This document shows, in pieces, positions 1-5,594 of a stretch of 5,780 nucleotides of DNA. The stretch is taken from positions 1 to 5,780 of the forward strand of contig CALGSR010000395.1 of NCBI GenBank assembly GCA_937902115.1. The letters run 5' to 3'. The DNA comes from an uncultured Bacillus sp. (GTDB lineage: Bacteria > Bacillota > Bacilli > Bacillales > Cytobacillaceae). The position numbers and the translations under genes are program-made. The notes below the pieces were generated by a model that was given only the letters and a program-made list of their open reading frames with translations, was not told the origin of the DNA and searched no databases. Position 1 is the first letter of the stretch. Each line of letters begins with the position of its first letter.

Positions 1-524
1 ACGGCCACTGCTGCTATGATTATAAACATCACAATCGCAGCTGTTTTAATAATGGCCAAAAGATTTTCCACTTTTTCAAACCCTTTGCTGCCAGTAATGA
101 CAACAATGATGGAAAGGAGGGCATACCCAGAGGCGAATAACCAAAGGGGGATATTCGGGAACCAAAATTTTGAGAGGATGGAAAGTGCTGTTAATTGACT
201 CCCCATAATTAGTATATTAGAGCTCCAATAATTCCATCCACAGCTGAATCCAGCCCAGCGGCCATAGGCTTTACCGGCATAATAACAGAAAGATCCATCT
301 TGAGGATCTTCCGCTGTCATTTTTGCTAATAAATTATAGACAATATAGGTTCCAATCGCGGCTAAAATAAAGGAAAAAATAATTGAAGGTCCAGTTATTT
401 TTATTCCAATTGCCGACCCAAGAAAGAATCCTGTACCAATTGTGCAACCGATACCGATTAACGACAATTGCCACCATTTTAAATCTCCGCTCTTTCCTTT
501 TCCTAAAGGCATAAAAAAATCCAT
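1..524 (-). CDS. Amino-acid permease, APC superfamily (N-terminal 174 codons; runs off left edge)
   Basis: This is the start of a cytoplasmic-membrane amino-acid transporter, probably a proton- or sodium-coupled importer. The frame is open from ATG at 524 down to base 1, giving 174 complete residues; family members are usually about 430-480 aa, so more than half is missing. Residues 22-36 (LIGIGCTIGTGFFLG) are the glycine-rich, unwound helix-1 motif that binds the substrate's backbone in APC transporters. Hydrophobic segments lie at about 19-40, 46-66, 95-117, 126-144 and 153-174. The loop at 81-99 (YYAGKAYGRWAGFSCGWNY) fits the conserved loop 2-3/helix 3 region of the family. The start is supported by GAGGAGG at 531-537 with a 6-base spacer; an in-frame ATG at 512 has no such site. 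It is divergent from the MFS gene. The substrate cannot be told. The family call is firm and the exact subfamily is not. Confidence 0.88.
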   Translation of the reverse strand, partial: MDFFMPLGKGKSGDLKWWQLSLIGIGCTIGTGFFLGSAIGIKITGPSIIFSFILAAIGTYIVYNLLAKMTAEDPQDGSFCYYAGKAYGRWAGFSCGWNYWSSNILIMGSQLTALSILSKFWFPNIPLWLFASGYALLSIIVVITGSKGFEKVENLLAIIKTAAIVMFIIIAAVA

Positions 525-530
525 ACAATA

Positions 531-537
531 CCTCCTC
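531..537 (-). promoter_or_regulatory. Ribosome binding site of the permease gene
   Basis: On the minus strand this reads GAGGAGG, a near-perfect SD core, 6 bases before the ATG at 524. It fixes the permease start. This gene is easily missed because its reading frame has no end in the window, and the frame at 334-582 on the same strand that overlaps it is only a shadow. Confidence 0.8.
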
Positions 538-663
538 GCGCTTGTTTTTATCATTCGATGAGGCATTGTTTTTTATGTACATGAAAGATTAACACCGCAG
601 AAGAAGCTTTAGAAAAATAGCGGCTTTTTGCTAAGGTGGGTTTTTGCCCCATTTTGAGGAAGG

Positions 664-692
664 ATAATACGATAAGGAACCGTCCATATTAA
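664..692 (-). promoter_or_regulatory. Candidate sigma-A promoter for the permease gene
   Basis: On the minus strand, TTAATA (687-692, 4 of 6 matches to TTGACA) and TATTAT (664-669, 5 of 6 to TATAAT) are separated by exactly 17 bases. Transcription would start near 657 and leave a leader of about 130 bases before the ATG at 524. No riboswitch or T-box signature was recognised in that leader. In DNA this AT-rich such pairs also occur by chance, so the call is tentative. Confidence 0.3.
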
Positions 693-751
693 GATTGTTA
701 TGAATTTAAACACTTTTAGACTTCAGAATATACGACAAAGGCGTGTCAGCA

Positions 752-2017
752 ATGGAGCATATCGAAAATATTCTTCCTGTTAAAACTAAGAAAGGTGAAA
801 AAAGTGATTCAAGAAACAAGCCGAGTAATAAAAAATGGGCCGTATTGTCTATTTCATCGATTCCACTTGTCATGACACTCGGAAATTCAATGCTTATTCC
901 CGTTCTGACCATAATGGAACGGCAACTGGGAATAACAGCTTTTCAGGCTAGTATGATCATTACTGTTTATTCTGTGGTTGCGATCTTTTTCATTCCAATT
1001 GCTGGATTTTTATCGGATCATATCGGAAGAAAAAAGGTCATTATTCCGAGTCTGATCATTACAGCAATCGGTGGTTTCATTTCCGGCTGGGCTGGCTGGA
1101 AAATGGAAAATCCATATATGGTTATTTTAATGGGACGAGTGTTACAAGGGATCGGATCTGCAGGAGCATTTCCGATTGTATTACCACTGATAGGTGATAT
1201 GTTTAAGAGTGATGAAGAAGTGAGTAGTTCATTAGGGCTAATCGAAACTTCAAATACTCTTGGAAAGGTACTGAGTCCAATCTTAGGAGCTTTTTTAGCG
1301 GGGTTTTTTTGGTATCTACCTTTCCTGTCTATTCCAGTATTTTGTTTCATTTCAATTTTACTTATGTTTTTCTTAGTGAAAACACCAAATAAAAGGGAAG
1401 AGCCACTTCCGTTTCATAAGTTTTTACAAAGTATAAAGGAAATTTTTAAACATAATTGGAAGTGGTTGTTTGCTGTATTTCTAATTGGGATCATATTGAT
1501 GTTTGTCCTATTTTCGGTGTTGTTTTATCTTTCAGATGTATTGGAAAATAAGTATAACATTAAAAATGTCAAAAAAGGGCTTTTACTGGCAATCCCATTA
1601 GGGGGATTATGTCTTTCATCCTATATGACAGGAAAATTAATTAAGGAAAATAAGGTTCTTATGAAGTGGCTTACTTTTGGAGGAATTCTTATTTTAGCAT
1701 CCTCCATCGTCTTTTTAAGCTTTTCAAAGACGATGTGGTTTATGATCCTTCTGTTTGTCTTGGGTGGGATCGGAATTGGAGTAGGTCTCCCTTGTCTAGA
1801 TGCTTTTATTACCTCAGGGATTGAGAAAGAACAAAGAGGTACGGTGTCCTCGGTATATAGCTCCATGCGTTTTGTCGGGGTTGCAGCTGGACCGCCGGCA
1901 ATGGCAGTGATGATGAAGGGAGCTGACCACTTGATTTTTTATATATTAGCAGGTTTAAGTCTTTTGGCTGCGCTTGCTACACTTAAAGCAATCAAACCAG
2001 AAAAGAATGATGCATAG
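752..2017 (+). CDS. MFS transporter, 12-helix drug/metabolite:proton antiporter (DHA1-like)
   Basis: This is an integral membrane exporter of the major facilitator superfamily, 421 aa from the chosen start and typical in length. Numbering from ATG 752: the cytoplasmic loop 2-3 carries motif A (GFLSDHIGRKK, 85-95). Helix 4 carries the motif B arginine (R129 in LMGRVLQGIGSAG). Helix 5 carries a motif C-like stretch (LGKVLSPILGAFLAG, about 170-184), which in this superfamily marks antiporters, hence export. About twelve hydrophobic segments are visible with a longer central loop near 210-236. The ATG at 752 is preferred because AAAGG at 737-741 lies 10 bases upstream; the in-frame GTG at 743 would leave that site only 1 base away. 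The protein resembles Bacillus multidrug or siderophore exporters of the YitG/YmfD/YfmO type as I recall them, but the substrate is unknown. It is a single gene, convergent with the LysE-type gene. No convincing promoter was found. Confidence 0.87.
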   Translation: MEHIENILPVKTKKGEKSDSRNKPSNKKWAVLSISSIPLVMTLGNSMLIPVLTIMERQLGITAFQASMIITVYSVVAIFFIPIAGFLSDHIGRKKVIIPSLIITAIGGFISGWAGWKMENPYMVILMGRVLQGIGSAGAFPIVLPLIGDMFKSDEEVSSSLGLIETSNTLGKVLSPILGAFLAGFFWYLPFLSIPVFCFISILLMFFLVKTPNKREEPLPFHKFLQSIKEIFKHNWKWLFAVFLIGIILMFVLFSVLFYLSDVLENKYNIKNVKKGLLLAIPLGGLCLSSYMTGKLIKENKVLMKWLTFGGILILASSIVFLSFSKTMWFMILLFVLGGIGIGVGLPCLDAFITSGIEKEQRGTVSSVYSSMRFVGVAAGPPAMAVMMKGADHLIFYILAGLSLLAALATLKAIKPEKNDA

Positions 2018-2025
2018 CATGGTTG

Positions 2026-2655
2026 TTAGAATGAAAAAAGAAGCTTAGCTGCTTGAATCGCAAAATAGATTCCAAACCCAATAAGGGATAACCCTGATAA
2101 TCTAGAAATGATTATCAGGGTGGATTTTGTTAACATTCTGCGGAAAGAGCTTGAGAGCAATGCCATTGAAAAATCCCAGCCAAGAATGCCAATAAAAATA
2201 GCAAAACTGTATAGCATGACATGCTGAAAGTCATATTTCGCAACTGTGTTAGCAAGGATGGAACCATAAATGCCAAGCCAAAACAATATCGTTAATGGAT
2301 TGGCAATAGACATAAAAAATCCTGATAAAAAGGATGAAAAGTGAGATTCTCTCGAATTCCTTGCTTGCATTTCAAATTTCCCTGCACTCATGATTCCCTC
2401 AACTCCCGTATAGGTAAGGACAAAAAAACCAAAAAGCCAGAGAAATGTTTTCATGAAGGGGATCTCTAAAAAATGGACAACTCCGAAGAAAACGAGAAGC
2501 ATATATACCAAGTCAGCAGTCAATGCACCCCAGCCTAATACCCATGAATGCCAAAACCCCAGCTTAATGCCCCTATCAAGCTGGGCTGCATTAATGGGGC
2601 CGATAGGAGCCGCTAAAGACAGCCCCAAAAAGATATAACTCAAAAAAACACCCAA
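2026..2655 (-). CDS. LysE/RhtB-family amino-acid exporter
   Basis: This is a small membrane exporter of the LysE/RhtB family, which pumps out amino acids or their analogues. The 209-aa length is typical. The N-terminal helix and following loop (GLSLAAPIGPINAAQLDRGI, 11-30) correspond to the family's conserved proline-glycine signature. A second conserved block, SGFFMSIANPLTILFWLGI at 111-129, is the usual helix with an N-P pair. Further membrane segments lie at about 40-62, 68-90, 145-170 and 185-207. The start is TTG at 2655; TGAGGTGA at 2663-2670 sits 7 bases upstream and makes it convincing. It resembles Bacillus YisU/YrhP-type proteins. The gene is convergent with the MFS gene (8-base gap) and divergent from the ykoS-like gene. 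Its codons 179-188 contain a perfect hairpin (see separate entry). The exported substrate is not known. Confidence 0.88.
   Translation of the reverse strand: MGVFLSYIFLGLSLAAPIGPINAAQLDRGIKLGFWHSWVLGWGALTADLVYMLLVFFGVVHFLEIPFMKTFLWLFGFFVLTYTGVEGIMSAGKFEMQARNSRESHFSSFLSGFFMSIANPLTILFWLGIYGSILANTVAKYDFQHVMLYSFAIFIGILGWDFSMALLSSSFRRMLTKSTLIIISRLSGLSLIGFGIYFAIQAAKLLFSF
2091..2121. repeat. Perfect 12-bp inverted repeat with 7-base loop, inside the LysE-type gene
   Basis: ACCCTGATAATC (2091-2102) and GATTATCAGGGT (2110-2121) are exact reverse complements around the loop TAGAAAT. The hairpin falls in codons 179-188 of the LysE-type gene and encodes TLIIISRLSG. Read on the plus strand it lies 74 bases beyond the MFS stop codon and is followed, after GGA, by TTTTGTT. 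It could therefore act as a weak intrinsic terminator for the MFS transcript. On the minus strand no T-run follows it. The repeat itself is certain; the terminator role is inference. Confidence 0.6.
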
Positions 2656-2662
2656 ATCAAGT

Positions 2663-2670
2663 TCACCTCA
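2663..2670 (-). promoter_or_regulatory. Ribosome binding site deciding the TTG start of the LysE-type gene
   Basis: On the minus strand this reads TGAGGTGA, a strong SD match ending 7 bases before TTG 2655. There is no ATG or GTG at suitable spacing, and the protein begins directly with its first conserved membrane segment, so TTG is the only reasonable start. Confidence 0.75.
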
Positions 2671-2792
2671 CTGTCATACTCTTTTAAATGTATTCACAAG
2701 ATGAGACTTGTACCACTTTTTATAAAGAAGAACCTCAATCAAGTTTGTAAAAGGTTGAACCATTTGATTCGGCTATTTTCAACAGGAATATT

Positions 2793-2821
2793 TTTCAATT
2801 AATCGCACACCCTAATATTAT
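2793..2821 (+). promoter_or_regulatory. Candidate sigma-A promoter for the ykoS-ykoT-gtrA cluster
   Basis: TTTCAA (2793-2798, 3 of 6 matches to TTGACA) and TATTAT (2816-2821, 5 of 6 to TATAAT) are spaced by 17 bases. A transcript would start near 2828 and reach the SD at 2845 after a short leader, which is a natural layout. The -35 match is poor, so the promoter may be weak, activator-dependent or read by another sigma factor, or the match may be chance. Confidence 0.3.
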
Positions 2822-2844
2822 GTCATTTTTAAGTAATATGTAGT

Positions 2845-2852
2845 ATGAGGTG
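2845..2852 (+). promoter_or_regulatory. Ribosome binding site deciding the TTG start of the ykoS-like gene
   Basis: ATGAGGTG is a good SD match 6 bases before TTG 2859. The in-frame GTG at 2850-2852 is itself part of this SD, so it cannot be the start: the ribosome needs those bases for pairing with 16S rRNA. The gene therefore most likely starts three codons later than the longest open frame suggests. Confidence 0.7.
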
Positions 2853-2858
2853 TCAGGA

Positions 2859-4538
2859 TTGCTTTTACAAAAAAGTACGAAAGAAAAATGGCTCATAGCT
2901 ATAGCGCTTTTCGCAATCATCTTATTTGTATCTCCATTATTTATTTTGGGAGAACATGCACATATACGTGTCCATGATAATCTGGATTCTAATTTATCCT
3001 GGTACAAAGTATTGGCGGAAAGCGGTCAAATCACAGGCAGTATGGATGCAAAGATTGAGCAGATTATCAATGGAAATTTATCACGCAATGCATTTGGTAC
3101 AGAATTTAGTTTAATTGTTTGGCTCTATGCACTTTTTCCTACGATGACGGCCTATGCAATAAGCCAGAGTATCACAAGAATCATTGCATTTATCGGGATG
3201 TACCTGTTGCTGAAAAAACACTTTCTAAAAGGAGCGGATTGGGAGTTAATTAATGTAGGTACCTCACTAGCATTAGCATTTACCCCATTTTGGCCATCGG
3301 GTATGTTAAGTACACTTGGCATGCCTCTTGCTTTATGGGCCTTTTTGAATATTCGCAATGGAGAAAAGTCATGGAAAAATTATCTTGTTTTAACACTGCT
3401 CCCGTTCTACTCCAGTATTGTGCTTGGATTTTTCTTTTTCCTAAGTGCCATGGGGCTTTTCTGGGTATCAGATATTTTAAGAGGGAGGGGTTGGAACCTC
3501 CGCTTTCTATTATCTATTGCCTATATGACGTTTATTTTTGCCCTTGTTGAATATCGACTCGTTTATTCTTTTTTATTTGACGATGATCCGAACAGCAGAT
3601 ATGAATATTTTCATGCCCGCTTAACTTTTGCACATTCGTTACGGTTGACGGTGAAAAACTTTATATACGGTCATCATCATGCGGCAACAATCCATACATT
3701 GATTATCCTGCCAGTGATGTTCATTGCTTTAACGATCGTTTGGCGAAAAAAACTTTGGAAGGTGGAACATCGCTTTGTTTTTTTATTTATTCTTAATTTT
3801 TTATTATCTCTATGGTATGCCTTCTGGTTTTATAAAGGATGGCAGCCGTTGACAGAAAGGTTCCACTTTCTTGATACCTTTAATTTTGCCCGTTATCACT
3901 TTTTGCGGCCGCTTGTCATTTATATGCTGTTTGCCCTTGCGTTAAAAATTTTCTACTTGCAAGGAGGGCTTTGGAAAAAGGCAGTACCAATTCTTGTTAT
4001 CGTTCAAGTTTTAGTTGCTACCTTCTATAATGAAGAAATCTTGTTTCAGGATAAGCCGACTGTAAAACAATTTTATGCGGTGGAGCAATTTCAGGAAATC
4101 GAGGATTATATTGCCGTTCCACAGGAGGAATATAAGGTGGCAAGCATCGGACTGCATCCAGCGATTGCCCAATATAACGGATTTCATACCCTTGATACAT
4201 ATAATAATTTTTATCCATTAAGCTATAAAAACCAATTTAGAAAAATCATTGAAAAAGAATTAGAAAAAAATAAAACCATCCGTATTTACTTTGATGAATG
4301 GGGTGGACGCTGTTATCTTTTTACAGCAGAGTTAGGCAAACATTATATGTTTAAGAAACATACGAAAAAGAAATTGAAGAACCTTGAGCTGAATACGATT
4401 CAATTCAAGAAAATGGGTGGAAGGTATATTTTTTCAAGTGTACCGATTGAAAATGCAGCTGATAACCATCTGGAATTAGAAAATGTGTTTGAATCAGATC
4501 ATAGTGTATGGAAAATCTATCTATATAAAGCGATCTAG
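2859..4538 (+). CDS. ykoS: YkoS-like polytopic membrane protein (DUF6044-type, putative GT-C-like glycosyltransferase)
   Basis: This is a large membrane protein, 559 aa from TTG 2859. Positions below are counted from the in-frame GTG at 2850; subtract 3 for the TTG start. A first membrane helix (about 15-34) is followed by an outside loop with an acidic patch, RVHDNLDSNLSWYK (40-53). In GT-C glycosyltransferases the catalytic acidic residues sit in this same first loop. Some ten further hydrophobic segments follow between about 86 and 392, then a mostly hydrophilic C-terminal domain (about 393-562), probably extracytoplasmic. It resembles B. subtilis YkoS as I remember it, and it directly precedes a YkoT-like glycosyltransferase, as there. 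By analogy with YfhO-CsbB, it would transfer a sugar from undecaprenyl phosphate to a surface polymer. That role is inferred, not shown; acceptor unknown. The stop is 18 bases before the next start, so the two genes are surely co-transcribed. Confidence 0.8.
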   Translation: MLLQKSTKEKWLIAIALFAIILFVSPLFILGEHAHIRVHDNLDSNLSWYKVLAESGQITGSMDAKIEQIINGNLSRNAFGTEFSLIVWLYALFPTMTAYAISQSITRIIAFIGMYLLLKKHFLKGADWELINVGTSLALAFTPFWPSGMLSTLGMPLALWAFLNIRNGEKSWKNYLVLTLLPFYSSIVLGFFFFLSAMGLFWVSDILRGRGWNLRFLLSIAYMTFIFALVEYRLVYSFLFDDDPNSRYEYFHARLTFAHSLRLTVKNFIYGHHHAATIHTLIILPVMFIALTIVWRKKLWKVEHRFVFLFILNFLLSLWYAFWFYKGWQPLTERFHFLDTFNFARYHFLRPLVIYMLFALALKIFYLQGGLWKKAVPILVIVQVLVATFYNEEILFQDKPTVKQFYAVEQFQEIEDYIAVPQEEYKVASIGLHPAIAQYNGFHTLDTYNNFYPLSYKNQFRKIIEKELEKNKTIRIYFDEWGGRCYLFTAELGKHYMFKKHTKKKLKNLELNTIQFKKMGGRYIFSSVPIENAADNHLELENVFESDHSVWKIYLYKAI

Positions 4539-4541
4539 CAG

Positions 4542-4548
4542 AAGGAGG
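4542..4548 (+). promoter_or_regulatory. Ribosome binding site of ykoT
   Basis: AAGGAGG is a full-strength SD 8 bases before ATG 4557. It lies entirely in the 18-base gap after the ykoS-like stop. It is the strongest SD in the cluster, suggesting the glycosyltransferase is translated efficiently and independently of the preceding gene. Confidence 0.8.
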
Positions 4549-4556
4549 AAACCAAC

Positions 4557-5594
4557 ATGGAAAATCCAGTGCTTACCATTGTCGTTCCGTGTTATAACGA
4601 AGAAGAAGTTCTTTTGGAAACGATTTCGCAGTTGACCTGTCTACTAATGGGCCTTAATGAAGAAGGGCTTGTTTCGGAGAAAAGTAAAATTCTTTTTGTG
4701 GACGATGGCAGTAAAGACAATACATGGAAAATGATTTATAAATATAGTTTGAAAAACGAAATGATTCGCGGGTTGAAGCTTTCGCGAAATGTTGGGCATC
4801 AAAATGCACTTTTGGCAGGTCTATATACAGTAAAAGCAGCCTCTGATTGTGTCATTTCGATTGATGCAGATCTACAGGATGATATTCAAGTCATCAAAGA
4901 CTTTATTCTAAAATTCCGCGAAGGCTTTGATATTGTTTATGGTGTGCGGAAAAAAAGAGATAAAGATACCTTATTCAAAAAGTATACAGCACAAGGGTTT
5001 TATATCCTTATGCAGAAGCTGGGCGTAAATCTAGTTTATAATCATGCTGATTTCCGCTTAATGAGTAAACGCGCACTAGAAGAGTTGGAGCGATTTGAAG
5101 AAGTGAACCTATTTTTACGCGGGATTGTCCCTCTGATTGGATTTAAATCAACAAGTGTTTTTTATGAGCGGAAAGAAAGGCTTGCAGGTGAAACAAAATA
5201 TCCATTAAAAAAAATGTTGTCTTTTTCATTTGAAGGGATTACTTCGTTTTCTGTAACACCGATTCGTTTTGTTCTAGTTATTGGTTTTTTATCCTTTTTT
5301 ATTAGTCTTATATTTGGAGCCTATTTTTTTGGTTTAAAATTTCTCGGTCATACGGAAATCGGCTGGACATCTCTTATTACCTCTATTTGGCTCATTGGTG
5401 GCCTACAACTCATTGCCATTGGACTTGTTGGAGAATACGTAGGTAAAATCTATAAAGAAACAAAACACCGCCCAAAATATATTATCGACATCGATACCTT
5501 TAATTTGCCAGTGCCCCGTCATATCTTAAATGCAGGAGGCAATGAGATTGAGTTCTATCACGCTGATTTTAGGGAACTATCTGAAACGAACTAA
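4557..5594 (+). CDS. ykoT: Polyprenyl-phosphate glycosyltransferase, GT2 family (YkoT/CsbB/GtrB-like)
   Basis: This enzyme transfers a sugar from a nucleotide sugar to undecaprenyl phosphate on the cytoplasmic face of the membrane. It has 345 aa. The GT-A catalytic domain (1-230) shows VVPCYNEEE (9-17), VDDGSKDNT (48-56), SRNVGHQNALLAG (76-88) and the metal-binding DxD in DADLQDD (103-109). The RLAGETKYPLKKM block (208-220) is the membrane-proximal motif of the DPM1/GtrB group. Two C-terminal helices follow (about 235-261 and 270-293), then VGEYVGKIYKETKHRPKYI (291-309). The resemblance to B. subtilis YkoT, including the YNHADFRLMSKR region (161-172), is strong from memory. The last 17-18 codons overlap the start of gtrA, and the tail runs about 35 residues beyond the RPKYI motif. 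It lies in an operon with the ykoS-like gene upstream. Which sugar is used cannot be read from the sequence. All visible catalytic motifs are intact. Confidence 0.93.
   Translation: MENPVLTIVVPCYNEEEVLLETISQLTCLLMGLNEEGLVSEKSKILFVDDGSKDNTWKMIYKYSLKNEMIRGLKLSRNVGHQNALLAGLYTVKAASDCVISIDADLQDDIQVIKDFILKFREGFDIVYGVRKKRDKDTLFKKYTAQGFYILMQKLGVNLVYNHADFRLMSKRALEELERFEEVNLFLRGIVPLIGFKSTSVFYERKERLAGETKYPLKKMLSFSFEGITSFSVTPIRFVLVIGFLSFFISLIFGAYFFGLKFLGHTEIGWTSLITSIWLIGGLQLIAIGLVGEYVGKIYKETKHRPKYIIDIDTFNLPVPRHILNAGGNEIEFYHADFRELSETN
5534..5539 (+). promoter_or_regulatory. Ribosome binding site of gtrA, inside ykoT
   Basis: AGGAGG lies within the ykoT coding sequence. Its spacing is 8 bases to an in-frame TTG at 5548 but only 2 bases to the ATG at 5542. 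The SD therefore favours TTG 5548 as the gtrA start, although the ATG is the more usual codon. The two options differ by two residues. Confidence 0.6.

Larger units (their letters stand above)
525..751. other. Divergent intergenic region between the permease and MFS genes
   Basis: These 227 bases separate two divergently read transporter genes. They hold the permease SD (531-537), a candidate minus-strand promoter (664-692) and an imperfect 16-base palindrome at 571-586 centred on ATGTACAT. No clear promoter for the MFS gene, no terminator and no riboswitch was recognised. A 27-codon frame at 700-783 has no ribosome site and was not called. Confidence 0.5.
2656..2858. other. Divergent intergenic region between the LysE-type and ykoS-like genes
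   Basis: These 203 bases contain the SD sites of both flanking genes and the candidate promoter at 2793-2821 for the plus-strand cluster. A short inverted repeat, ACAAG-6-CTTGT (2696-2711), lies between the LysE-type SD and the rest. No convincing promoter for the LysE-type gene and no structured RNA was recognised. Confidence 0.5.

Noticed and set aside
334..582. Open frame of 82 codons on the minus strand over the permease start
   Set aside because: It overlaps the permease frame, which has a strong SD and clear APC motifs. The 82-residue translation is basic and aromatic without family features, so it is a shadow.
664..676. GATAAT-like repeats upstream of the MFS gene as a Fur operator for a siderophore exporter
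   Set aside because: Only two imperfect hexamers with wrong spacing are present. The siderophore role of this MFS protein is itself only a vague resemblance.
700..783. 27-codon frame starting at ATG 700 upstream of the MFS gene
   Set aside because: It has no SD at usable spacing, overlaps the MFS start out of frame, and has no recognisable features.
1018..1866. Minus-strand open frames of 110 and 81 codons inside the MFS gene
   Set aside because: They are antisense to an intact MFS gene with all family motifs. They are shadows without SD sites or family features.
2034..2053. Possible intrinsic terminator at the end of the LysE-type gene (minus strand)
   Set aside because: A T6 run follows AAGC-6-GCTT, but the stem is only 4 bp and the T-run lies before the stop codon. 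It is too weak to call.
2095..2117. TGATAAT and ATTATCA half-sites resembling a Fur box
   Set aside because: The half-sites match the classic iron box, but they are 9 bases apart instead of 1 and lie inside a coding sequence as part of the hairpin, so Fur binding is not supported.
2696..2711. Inverted repeat ACAAG-6-CTTGT in the divergent region
   Set aside because: The arms are 5 bp and do not extend. This is common by chance, with no flanking T-run and no matching promoter.
5268..5480. Possible frameshift in the C-terminal part of ykoT
   Set aside because: The long tail raised the question, but both membrane helices and the GEYVGKIYKE motif are continuous in one frame, so the gene is intact.
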